This document shows, one piece after another, positions 16,445-23,071 of a stretch of 42,621 nt of DNA (position 1 is the first letter of the stretch; each line of letters begins with the position of its first letter). The stretch spans positions 1-42,621 of the forward strand of contig JAGBWW010000066.1 of assembly GCA_017629595.1 (NCBI GenBank), in the 5' to 3' direction. Source of the DNA: Clostridia bacterium. Lineage in GTDB: Bacteria; Bacillota; Clostridia; Christensenellales; CAG-314. The notes beneath the pieces were generated by a model that searched no databases, had not been told where the DNA came from, and saw nothing but the letters and a program-made list of their open reading frames with translations. Both the position numbers and the translations under genes were made by a program.

Positions 16445-17596
16445 ATGCTATTTAGATCAAAAGAAAAAAGCAAAGAAGTTGCAATATTGGACATTGGCTC
16501 ACGCAAGATAACCTGCATGGTTGCAGAACGTGGTTTTGATGGCGATTTCGTTATCAAAGCAAGTGGTCAAAGTTTGTACAACGGTTTTAGAAACGGCGAG
16601 TTTTTTGAACCGGACAAACTTTCCGACTGCATTTCTTTTGCCATAAAACAAGCACAAGAAAAACTTGGCAAAGCAATCAAGTCTTTGTGTGTTGGTGTTC
16701 CAGGAGAGTTTTGTGTTGTTGCAACAAGTGAGGCATCAACCACTTTTCACTCTAAAAAACGCATTGAAGACCACGATTTGAAAGAACTTGCAACAAAAGC
16801 AAACGTTTTCAAAAACGTTGGCAATAGCAAAAACGTGGAAGTAAGCCCAATTTATTTCGTTGTGGACAACGTTTCCAAAACGTACGAACCAGTAGGCGTT
16901 GTTGCAAACAAAATTTCAGGCTTGTATTCCTTTACCTTTGCCGATAAATATTTTCTTAAAAAGGTAGAAAACAGTTTGAAACAAGCAGGAGTGTACGATT
17001 ACTCTTTTGTAAACGGATGCTCTGCCGAAGCCACTTATTTGGCAAGTGCTTTTAACAAGCAAAACAAGTGCATTTTGTTTGACGTTGGTCACATTTCCAC
17101 AAACGTGATGGTTTCCGAAGGGGAAGGTTTGGTTTTTCAATACACATTTTCCTTGGGCAGTGGATATATTGCAGGCGACTTGTGTCAATTGCTAAATATT
17201 TCCTTTGATAGAGCTATGCAACTTTTGAACAAAGTTAATCTCAATTTGGAATTTGCCGAAAACGACAACTATACCTTGTCCGACGGTGTGATGGTACAAG
17301 CCGAATTGTCCAACAAAGTGGTAAAAGCACGTATTGAACAATTTGCCGAATACATCAAAAAGTCTTTTGCATATTGCGACAAACCCATTGACAGCAACAT
17401 TGCACTTTTGTTGACGGGTGGAGGACTAAGTTATATCAAAGGCGCAGACGAATATCTTTCTGCGTGTTTGGGCAAAACGGTAACGTTGGTAGAAAATTCT
17501 AATCCCCAACACAACAAAAACGAATATTCATCAAGTTATGGTTTGATAGAAAAAGCATTCAAAAAACCTGTGAAAAGAGGTTTTTGGAGGAAGTAA
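16445..17596 (+). CDS. ftsA: Cell-division protein FtsA (divergent)
   Basis: FtsA is an actin-like ATPase that tethers FtsZ filaments to the membrane. The 383-aa product begins, after a short basic tail, with phosphate-1 motif VAILDIGSRKITC. It has LFDVGHISTNVMV as phosphate-2 and LLLTGGGLSYIKG as the adenosine motif. The C-terminal tail KKPVKRGFWRK looks like an amphipathic, basic membrane-targeting helix. It is shorter and more divergent than E. coli FtsA (420 aa), with a shortened 1C-equivalent region, so a loss in that subdomain is possible. It lies 9 nt after ftsQ and 3 nt before ftsZ. Confidence 0.9.
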   Translation: MLFRSKEKSKEVAILDIGSRKITCMVAERGFDGDFVIKASGQSLYNGFRNGEFFEPDKLSDCISFAIKQAQEKLGKAIKSLCVGVPGEFCVVATSEASTTFHSKKRIEDHDLKELATKANVFKNVGNSKNVEVSPIYFVVDNVSKTYEPVGVVANKISGLYSFTFADKYFLKKVENSLKQAGVYDYSFVNGCSAEATYLASAFNKQNKCILFDVGHISTNVMVSEGEGLVFQYTFSLGSGYIAGDLCQLLNISFDRAMQLLNKVNLNLEFAENDNYTLSDGVMVQAELSNKVVKARIEQFAEYIKKSFAYCDKPIDSNIALLLTGGGLSYIKGADEYLSACLGKTVTLVENSNPQHNKNEYSSSYGLIEKAFKKPVKRGFWRK

Positions 17597-17599
17597 AAA

Positions 17600-18787
17600 A
17601 TGGATAATATTGCAAAAATAAAGGTAGTAGGCGTAGGTGGTGGCGGTGGAAACGCCGTTGAATCTATGATAAAAGCCGGTATCAAAGACGTTGATTACAT
17701 CGTAATCAACACCGACCAACAAGCGTTGACTCGCATTTCGGCAAAGAAAATGCCCATTGGCACAAACTTGACGAAGGGTTTGGGTGCAGGCACAGATCCC
17801 GAAATCGGCAGACAAGCAGCAGAAGAAAGTCGTGAACAACTCAAAGAAATTTTGGCAGACACAGACATGTTGTTTATTGCAGCAGGTATGGGTGGTGGCA
17901 CAGGCACAGGCGCAGCCCCCGTCGTTGCTTCCATTGCCAAAGAATTGGGCATTTTAACAATTGCAGTCGTCACAAAACCTTTCTTGTTTGAAGGCGCACG
18001 TCGTATGAAAAATGCCGAATTGGGCATCAACAATCTCAAAGACAACGTTGACGCATTGATTATCGTTCAAAACGAAAAACTCAATAAAGACAAAAACTTC
18101 TCCATTTTGGATGCTTTCAAAAAGGCAGACAGCGTCTTGTTGCAAGGCATTGCAGGTATCACCAACATTATCGTCCAAAAAGGCATCATCAATCTTGACC
18201 TTGCCGACGTAAGACGCGTAATGAAAAATTGTGGTATGGCTCACATGGGCATTGGCGAAGGCACGGGCAAAAACCGTATTATTGACGGTATCAGAAAAGC
18301 AGTGTACTCTCCTTTGTTGGAAACGACAATTCAAGGCGCACGTGCAATCATCATTTACATAACTTGCAGTGCAGACACCAAAATGGACGATATCAAAACG
18401 GGTGTTGAACTTGTCGGTCAAGTCATTGATACCGAAGCGGAAATCATCTTTGGTTTTGGCATTGATCCCGAATTGAAAGAAAGCGTAAAGGTCATTTTGA
18501 TTGCAACAGGTTTTACGGGAGAAAAAATTGTTGTTCCTCAACAAAATCAACCTCAACCCTATTTTGGCGATAGCGCACCTCAACAAACACAACAAACAAA
18601 CTTTTGGGATAAACCTCAACAACCCAAAGAAACGATTTTGACACAACTTAAAAGAGAAAACGATGATTTTGACGATCAACCGGTATCTCACGATAAAAAG
18701 CAAAAGGACGACTTGGGTTCGGGCATTCTTCAAGTGGAAGATGACGAATCAATACCTCCTTTCTTGCGTAAAATTAGGAAGGGCTAG
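17600..18787 (+). CDS. ftsZ: Cell-division GTPase FtsZ
   Basis: FtsZ is the tubulin-like GTPase that forms the division ring. The 395-aa protein has [12 protein letters not shown], the tubulin signature GGGTGTG at residues 98-104, the T7-loop [11 protein letters not shown] needed for GTP hydrolysis, and FEGARRM. A Gln/Pro-rich disordered linker (about residues 310-375) follows, and the conserved tail [10 protein letters not shown] binds FtsA and SepF-type partners. GGAGGAAG gives a strong ribosome binding site overlapping the end of ftsA. sepF and ylmE, common downstream in Firmicutes, are absent; asnS follows after 2 nt. Confidence 0.98.
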   Translation: MDNIAKIKVVGVGGGGGNAVESMIKAGIKDVDYIVINTDQQALTRISAKKMPIGTNLTKGLGAGTDPEIGRQAAEESREQLKEILADTDMLFIAAGMGGGTGTGAAPVVASIAKELGILTIAVVTKPFLFEGARRMKNAELGINNLKDNVDALIIVQNEKLNKDKNFSILDAFKKADSVLLQGIAGITNIIVQKGIINLDLADVRRVMKNCGMAHMGIGEGTGKNRIIDGIRKAVYSPLLETTIQGARAIIIYITCSADTKMDDIKTGVELVGQVIDTEAEIIFGFGIDPELKESVKVILIATGFTGEKIVVPQQNQPQPYFGDSAPQQTQQTNFWDKPQQPKETILTQLKRENDDFDDQPVSHDKKQKDDLGSGILQVEDDESIPPFLRKIRKG

Positions 18788-18789
18788 AA

Positions 18790-20184
18790 ATGAAAACAGT
18801 ATCAATTAAACATATTTTTGCATCCCCCGAACAATATTTTGACAAAAAAATATCCGTTTGTGGATGGGTAAAAACTTTGCGCGATTCCAAAGTCTTTGGC
18901 TTTATTGAACTCAATGACGGCAGTTGCTTCAAAAACTTGCAAATTGTTTTTGAACAAGGCACAATTGACAACTTTGACGAAATTGCAAAACTCAACGTGG
19001 GCAGTTCAATTTTGGTAGAAGGCGTTTGCGTTGCAACACCCAATAACAAACAACCTTTGGAAATTAAGGCAACAAATATTCAAATTGAAGGCAAATCCAC
19101 ACCCGACTATCCTTTGCAAAAGAAACGTCACACTGTGGAATATTTGCGTGAAATTGCCCACTTGCGTCCCAGAACAAACTTGATTTCGGCAGTTATGCGT
19201 GTTCGTTCTGTGGCAGCGTATGCAATTCACAGTTTTTTCAACGAAAACGGCTTCGTTTACGTTCACACGCCTTTGATTACTGCAAGTGACTGCGAAGGTG
19301 TCGGCGAAATGTTTAGAGTTACCACTTTGGACGTTGAAAATCCTCCCAAAACACAAGACGGAAAGGTGGATTTCAAACAAGACTTTTTCGGCAAAAGTTC
19401 CTTCTTGACTGTTTCCGGACAACTTAACGTTGAAACGTATTGCATGGCATTTGGCAAAGTTTACACCTTTGGTCCTACCTTCCGTGCAGAAGTTTCCAAC
19501 ACACAACGTCACGCAGCGGAATTTTGGATGATTGAACCGGAAATTGCATTTGCAGACCTTTGCGACACAATGGATTTGGCAGAAGCAATGACAAAATACG
19601 TTATTAAATACGTTTTGAAACATTGCCCCGACGAAATTGCATTTTTCAACAATTTTGTGGATAAAACTTTGTTGCAAAGACTTTGTGAACTTGCAGATGC
19701 AAAATTTGCTCGTATGAGTTATACGGAAGCCGTTGAAGAACTGTCCAAAAACAACGATGCTTTTGAATATCCTATTAAGTGGGGACAATCTTTGCAAACG
19801 GAACACGAAAAATTCCTTACCGAAAAAGTGGTGGGTGGCCCTGTATTTGTTACCGACTATCCCCAAGACGTCAAAGCATTTTATATGCGCTTAAACGACG
19901 ACGGAAAAACGGTTGCTTGCACAGATATGTTGGTTCCCGGTATTGGCGAATTGATTGGTGGAAGTCAACGTGAAGAACGTTTGGACGTACTCCTTTCCAA
20001 TATCAAAAAGTTTGGTCTTAACGAAGAAGATTATTGGTGGTATCTTGATTTAAGAAAATACGGTGGCACCAAACACGGTGGTTACGGCATTGGTTTTGAA
20101 CGTTTGGTAATGTTCTTGACAGGCGTTTCCAATATTCGTGACGTATTGCCTTTCCCCAGAACAAGCAAAAACGCACAATTCTAA
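18790..20184 (+). CDS. asnS: Asparaginyl-tRNA synthetase
   Basis: AsnRS is a class IIb enzyme that charges tRNA-Asn. The 464-aa length matches AsnS. An N-terminal OB-fold anticodon-binding domain has [14 protein letters not shown]. Class II motif 2 is seen around [19 protein letters not shown], and motif 3 is [14 protein letters not shown]. The ending [13 protein letters not shown] is typical of AsnRS and distinguishes it from AspRS. It starts 2 nt after the ftsZ stop with AGGAAGGG inside the ftsZ end, so it is coupled to the division operon, an uncommon neighbour. No T-box precedes it. Confidence 0.97.
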   Translation: MKTVSIKHIFASPEQYFDKKISVCGWVKTLRDSKVFGFIELNDGSCFKNLQIVFEQGTIDNFDEIAKLNVGSSILVEGVCVATPNNKQPLEIKATNIQIEGKSTPDYPLQKKRHTVEYLREIAHLRPRTNLISAVMRVRSVAAYAIHSFFNENGFVYVHTPLITASDCEGVGEMFRVTTLDVENPPKTQDGKVDFKQDFFGKSSFLTVSGQLNVETYCMAFGKVYTFGPTFRAEVSNTQRHAAEFWMIEPEIAFADLCDTMDLAEAMTKYVIKYVLKHCPDEIAFFNNFVDKTLLQRLCELADAKFARMSYTEAVEELSKNNDAFEYPIKWGQSLQTEHEKFLTEKVVGGPVFVTDYPQDVKAFYMRLNDDGKTVACTDMLVPGIGELIGGSQREERLDVLLSNIKKFGLNEEDYWWYLDLRKYGGTKHGGYGIGFERLVMFLTGVSNIRDVLPFPRTSKNAQF

Positions 20185-20200
20185 TTTATATAAAAATTTA

Positions 20201-20230
20201 CGCTCAACCGAGGTTGTTGAGCGTTTTTTT
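20201..20230 (+). terminator. Intrinsic terminator after asnS
   Basis: CGCTCAAC (20201-20208) pairs with GTTGAGCG (20216-20223) and is followed by seven T. The stem sequence is almost the same as that of the acpP terminator at 20954. Confidence 0.88.
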
Positions 20231-20266
20231 ATGCATATTTCCAAAAAATCTTACAATACTATTAGT

Positions 20267-20416
20267 ATGAAAAGGACAAGAAAAAGACGTTATCACACAA
20301 CGCGAACACCCATTACGTTTGCAGGTATAGAACAGCAATTTGTCGGCAATCCAATGCTTTTGGGCGGAATTGCATCTTTCCCCAACGACAGCACGCAAAT
20401 CGACAAAAAGCCTTAA
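20267..20416 (+). CDS. Possible small basic protein of unknown function
   Basis: A 49-codon frame starts at ATG 20267 with the very basic N-terminus MKRTRKRRYH and ends in DKKP. I do not recognise it. A TACAAT box (20252-20257) lies 9 nt ahead of the ATG, which would give an almost leaderless message, but the matching -35 region is poor and there is no Shine-Dalgarno. The region between the asnS terminator and the acpP promoter (about 420 nt) otherwise holds only the next small frame. It may be a real micro-protein or chance. Confidence 0.4.
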   Translation: MKRTRKRRYHTTRTPITFAGIEQQFVGNPMLLGGIASFPNDSTQIDKKP

Positions 20417-20419
20417 TTT

Positions 20420-20560
20420 ATGGGTTTGGAGTTATATAAAAAGCAAATTGAAGAAAGGGTGCAGTCGCAAAAGGAAAAGGAGACCGAGCAATCTTTGTTT
20501 TGCAATTTTACCTCCAAAGTGGAATTTTTTGCAATGGGCTTTGGACAAGAATTTTGTTGA
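20420..20560 (+). CDS. Possible 46-aa protein of unknown function
   Basis: The frame begins at ATG 20420, 3 nt after the preceding small frame, and reads MGLELYKKQIEERVQSQKEK and onward to a Cys-terminal end. The first half is charged and could form a helix. There is no ribosome binding site, so it would have to be translated by coupling. It could also be the remnant of a longer gene. Support is weak. Confidence 0.25.
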   Translation: MGLELYKKQIEERVQSQKEKETEQSLFCNFTSKVEFFAMGFGQEFC

Positions 20561-20651
20561 CATTTACGTCTTTCCAAGTTAAATGCTTCTTGGTTTACAA
20601 AATTTAGATGGTTATTCATACAATAATATTAAACAAATGTTTATTAAACAC

Positions 20652-20680
20652 TTGCAAATTTATCCTTACGGTTGTATAAT
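20652..20680 (+). promoter_or_regulatory. acpP promoter
   Basis: TTGCAA (20652-20657), a 17-nt spacer and consensus TATAAT (20675-20680) predict transcription from about 20687, 23 nt before the acpP ATG. Confidence 0.82.
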
Positions 20681-20709
20681 ATGTTCAGTAAACGATGGAG
20701 GACACAATT

Positions 20710-20937
20710 ATGGTATTGGAAAAAGTAAAAAGATTACTTGCCGAACAACTTAACGTCAAACCCGAATCTATTACAAGAGAATCCAACATTGTCGTGGATT
20801 TGCACGCAGACTCCTTGGACGTAGTTGAATTGCTTATGGCATTGGAAGACGAATACGGCGTAACAATTCCTGACGAGGAAGCCAACAACTTTGCAACGGT
20901 AGGCGCATTGGTTGACTTTATTGAATCCATCAAATAA
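20710..20937 (+). CDS. acpP: Acyl carrier protein
   Basis: ACP carries growing acyl chains on a 4'-phosphopantetheine arm during fatty-acid synthesis. The 75-aa acidic protein has the modification site in DLHADSLDVVELLMALE (Ser of DSL), and the second and third helices DEYGVTIPDEEA and TVGALVDFIESI. ATG 20710 is chosen because GGAGG at 20697-20701 is 8 nt upstream; the in-frame ATG at 20695 overlaps that ribosome binding site. The gene stands alone between its own promoter and terminator, not beside fab genes or rnc, as is common in some Clostridia. Confidence 0.95.
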   Translation: MVLEKVKRLLAEQLNVKPESITRESNIVVDLHADSLDVVELLMALEDEYGVTIPDEEANNFATVGALVDFIESIK

Positions 20938-20953
20938 TTTATACAAAAAACTG

Positions 20954-20981
20954 AACGCTCAACTTACGTTGGGCGTTTTTT
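20954..20981 (+). terminator. Intrinsic terminator after acpP
   Basis: AACGCTCAAC (20954-20963) pairs with GTTGGGCGTT (20968-20977) across a 4-nt loop with one G-U pair, then a T-tract. Confidence 0.85.
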
Positions 20982-21070
20982 GTCTTCAAAATTTATTGCT
21001 TTCAACACGTGGTGGACGTTAAGTGTTTTCTCAAAAGAGAATAACGCAAATTCAAAATTTGAAATTAAAC

Positions 21071-21098
21071 AATAGGGCGGTTTGAGTAAAATCAAATC
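21071..21098 (+). repeat. Hairpin repeat, copy 1
   Basis: AATAGGGCGGTTTGAG (21071-21086) runs into a small hairpin, GGTTTGA (21079-21085) with TCAAATC (21092-21098), loop GTAAAA. The same element occurs at 21534-21559. The stem is identical in the two copies while the loop differs in sequence and length. Copy 1 lies just upstream of the promoter of the unknown gene at 21164. Confidence 0.6.
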
Positions 21099-21102
21099 GT
21101 CT

Positions 21103-21132
21103 TTGACTTTTTTTATATCTCTATGATATAAT
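21103..21132 (+). promoter_or_regulatory. Promoter of the unknown gene at 21164
   Basis: TTGACT (21103-21108), an 18-nt spacer and TATAAT (21127-21132) preceded by TGA (extended -10) predict a start near 21139, about 25 nt before the ATG. Confidence 0.8.
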
Positions 21133-21163
21133 GAAATTGCCAATCAATTAAGGAGGCTTACAT

Positions 21164-21514
21164 ATGTTTGTAAAAAGCAAAATCAGATCATATTTGCTAA
21201 AAGTAGGCGAAAACAAAAGTCCTTTTGACGTTTTATTATCCGATTATTTAAACGGCAAACTTAAAAGAGAATTTCAAAATGAAAAAATTAGAGTTATATC
21301 CATCCGCATTGATTGGTCTGATGATAACAAATGTATATTAGTACGTGGCAAATATCAGGCGTATCACATTGATGTAGAGATTTACCCTAGCGAACTCACC
21401 ATTTCGTATGATTCTTGCAACAACGAAAGTATGACGTATCCTCTAGATAGCAGTGAGCAAGTATATAGCAACTTGCTTGGTGTTATCAAGATGATACATA
21501 TCAAATACAGTTGA
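21164..21514 (+). CDS. Hypothetical protein, 116 aa
   Basis: I do not recognise this protein. It has a strong promoter and an excellent ribosome binding site (AGGAGG at 21151-21156) ahead of the ATG, so it is very probably expressed. The sequence is soluble, with no membrane segment or signal peptide. The N-terminal half is basic with helical character (KSKIRSYLLK, LNGKLKREF). The middle alternates like a beta sheet (RVISIRIDW, KCILVRGKYQAYHIDVEIY). The end is acidic then hydrophobic. It is bracketed by two copies of a small hairpin repeat. Its Asp-Val junction at the 'HIDVEI' site uses GAT-GTA, against the strong local preference for GAC-GTN, a faint hint of different origin. Function unknown. 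Confidence 0.75.
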   Translation: MFVKSKIRSYLLKVGENKSPFDVLLSDYLNGKLKREFQNEKIRVISIRIDWSDDNKCILVRGKYQAYHIDVEIYPSELTISYDSCNNESMTYPLDSSEQVYSNLLGVIKMIHIKYS

Positions 21515-21533
21515 TAAAAACTCAAAACTTAAG

Positions 21534-21559
21534 AACAGGGCGGTTTGAGCAGTCAAATC
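21534..21559 (+). repeat. Hairpin repeat, copy 2
   Basis: AACAGGGCGGTTTGAG (21534-21549) differs from copy 1 at one of 16 positions. It forms the same stem, GGTTTGA (21542-21548) with TCAAATC (21553-21559), but with the loop GCAG. It lies 20 nt after the stop of the unknown gene. Confidence 0.6.
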
Positions 21560-21798
21560 CAACTCTTGAAACATAGTTGCAAATCTTAATAGGAAAAGCG
21601 CTGATTTTGCTCTTTGCTCGTTTGGAGGTGCGAAGAGTGCGACGTTGAGATTGAAAATCAAAGGAGAAAAACCATCTCACCATCACGAGTAAAAATATCT
21701 TTGCCTAACAAAATAGGAGAGAAAATGAAGTCTATTATTTGGTAATTGTTCAGACAATTTAAGTTGGCGATAATTAGCCCTTGTTATATTTTCAAGTA

Positions 21799-21826
21799 AA
21801 AACGGAGCAATGTCTCCGTTTTTTTT
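21799..21826 (+). terminator. Intrinsic terminator without an adjacent gene
   Basis: AAAACGGAG (21799-21807) pairs with CTCCGTTTT (21814-21822) and continues into a T-tract to 21826. The nearest upstream coding region ends 285 nt earlier, which implies a long 3' UTR or a separate RNA. Between here and 22045 (about 220 nt) I see only AT-rich DNA and the next promoter. Confidence 0.85.
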
Positions 21827-21990
21827 GTAAAGTTATTGTGTCATTTGATTATAATTACAAAAAACAAATTTTATTAGTACCATATTTTCTGCAATATAGG
21901 TTTGAGAAACAGTGGTGGAATTAAATTTCTGCAAAGAAAGAAATTTGTTGTGGATTAAATATTACTGCAAGTAAATTAGTTTTGCGCAAA

Positions 21991-22020
21991 TTGACAAAAA
22001 AAGTCGCAAGGTAGTATATA
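21991..22020 (+). promoter_or_regulatory. Promoter of the ytxC-like gene
   Basis: Consensus TTGACA (21991-21996) and TATATA (22015-22020) are 18 nt apart, predicting a start near 22028. That leaves a leader of only about 18 nt, in which no Shine-Dalgarno is visible. Confidence 0.6.
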
Positions 22021-22045
22021 AATCCTCTTTGCATAAACTATAATT

Positions 22046-22792
22046 ATGTATGAAATCACCATTTGGACGACCAAAAAGACGCATATAGAATACTTAAAAA
22101 GACAAACCTCTTGCTTTATAAGGAGTATAAACGGCGTATATGCAACCGTTTCAATAAACAAAATACACGGAATAAGTTTTGCAGTATCTAGTTTATTTTC
22201 CGACCAAATTAAAAGGAAACTGACTCCAATTTTAACGGAAATTTTGTGTTTGGGCTTTAAGGCTGACTATTTTATAGAAAGGCTGAAAGTCCCCAAAACG
22301 CCACTCAAAAATTTGTTGATTGGCACTATGAGTTTGTTTGACAATCAGGCAGATTACAATTCCACAAAAGGACTTTTCTCTTGGGACAAACCGATATATT
22401 TGGAAGGTTATTTCAACTTTTTGATGACGTCAATAAAGAGGCGGTGGGAAGAAGTCGCTCAACTGTGCGACAACAACCGATTGCTTTTTTCGGACGTTGA
22501 GGTAGGAAAGGAATTTTTAACCTTTTTGGTGCAATCTATGCCCTTTAAGCATGAAAAATTGTCTTTGGAGTGTTGTCAAAACGATTATCATTTGTTCGAC
22601 GAACACGAACAAATTATGGGCAACCTTTGGCAATATCTAGATGGTGCAACGCCACAAGAAATGGCGCTTTTGGATCTTGTAAAAAACAAGTCAAAAAGGT
22701 TGAAAATATACGAAGCGTGCAGTTTTTTTGACGAACTAACAATGCAACTATTAAATCAAATGTTTGACGTCAAGTTGATTGAAAAGAGTTGA
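22046..22792 (+). CDS. ytxC: YtxC-like protein (putative sporulation-associated)
   Basis: This is a 248-aa soluble protein of unknown biochemical role. The pattern IYLEGYFNFLMTSIKRRWEE, followed by the FLTFLVQSMPFKHEKLSLEC region and then YHLFDEH, matches what I remember of the YtxC family (LEGF..FRL, EFI.LLKYFV, Y.L.DE). Location supports the call, because ytxC sits directly upstream of thrS in Bacillus subtilis and many Clostridia. The family is named for a putative sporulation link, but its activity is not established. The start at ATG 22046 has no ribosome binding site; a second ATG is not available nearby. The thrS T-box begins about 40 nt after its stop. Confidence 0.65.
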   Translation: MYEITIWTTKKTHIEYLKRQTSCFIRSINGVYATVSINKIHGISFAVSSLFSDQIKRKLTPILTEILCLGFKADYFIERLKVPKTPLKNLLIGTMSLFDNQADYNSTKGLFSWDKPIYLEGYFNFLMTSIKRRWEEVAQLCDNNRLLFSDVEVGKEFLTFLVQSMPFKHEKLSLECCQNDYHLFDEHEQIMGNLWQYLDGATPQEMALLDLVKNKSKRLKIYEACSFFDELTMQLLNQMFDVKLIEKS

Positions 22793-22821
22793 CAAAAATG
22801 CAATTTATATTAAAATGTAAG

Positions 22822-23054
22822 TATAATTAAATAAGAGAAAAAGACACGTTTTATGTTTTAGTTTTTCAGAGAAGGGCTGGTTGGTGCAAAGCCTTAGGCG
22901 ATTCATAAAATACCACTTTTTACAAAATCTCTTTCAGTTTGTTCTTTCTGAGTAAAAAAAGTTCAAAGTGGGCGACTTTTGGTCGTCAAGTAAGGTGGAA
23001 CCACGGATTTTATTCGTCCTTATGCAACGGTGTGTTGCGTAAGGACTTTTTTTT
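22822..23054 (+). promoter_or_regulatory. T-box riboswitch (threonine) controlling thrS
   Basis: TATAAT at 22822-22827 gives a start near 22834. Stem I follows, closed by AAGAGA with TCTCTT, with the distal GGCTGGTTGGTGCAAAGCC loops. The specifier loop presents ACC (22912-22914), a threonine codon, followed by A, between the stems AAAAAG/CTTTTT and GTTTTATG/CATAAAAT. The T-box sequence AAGGTGGAACCACG is at 22992-23005. The terminator pairs 23016-23028 with 23034-23046 and has eight T. Uncharged tRNA-Thr should bind the specifier and T-box, favour the antiterminator (T-box AAGG with CCTT) and allow thrS transcription. All diagnostic parts are visible. Confidence 0.95.
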
Positions 23055-23071
23055 GTTTACGGAGGTAAAAA

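Larger units (their letters stand above)
21515..21826 (+). other. Non-coding stretch with RNA-like structure (candidate 3' UTR or sRNA)
   Basis: No convincing gene was found here. The stretch contains the second hairpin repeat (21534-21559). It also has a nested stem: GATTTT 21603-21608 with AAAATC 21654-21659 enclosing CTCTTTGC 21610-21617 with GCGAAGAG 21630-21637. Near the end is a six-codon frame (ATG 21725 to TAA 21745) behind AGGAG. It closes with a good terminator. No separate promoter was found, so it would be transcribed from the gene at 21164 and might be processed to a small RNA. It does not match tmRNA, RNase P RNA or SRP RNA signatures I know. Confidence 0.35.

Noticed and set aside
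19006-19866. Antisense open frame of 286 codons inside asnS, and similar ones inside lon, ftsZ and secD
   Set aside because: All are low-complexity complements of well-identified genes, with the same Phe/Asn/Cys-rich composition. They are codon-bias shadows.
21725-21745. Tryptophan leader peptide (MKSIIW)
   Set aside because: It has a fair ribosome binding site but only one Trp codon, and no amino-acid biosynthesis gene follows; the downstream gene has its own promoter. Kept only as part of the candidate RNA.
21515-21826. tmRNA, RNase P RNA, SRP RNA or 6S RNA
   Set aside because: None of their diagnostic sequences (CCA-ended tRNA-like arms, GAGGAAAGTCC-type start, GGAAGC SRP loop) is present, and no long 6S-type hairpin with a central bubble can be drawn.
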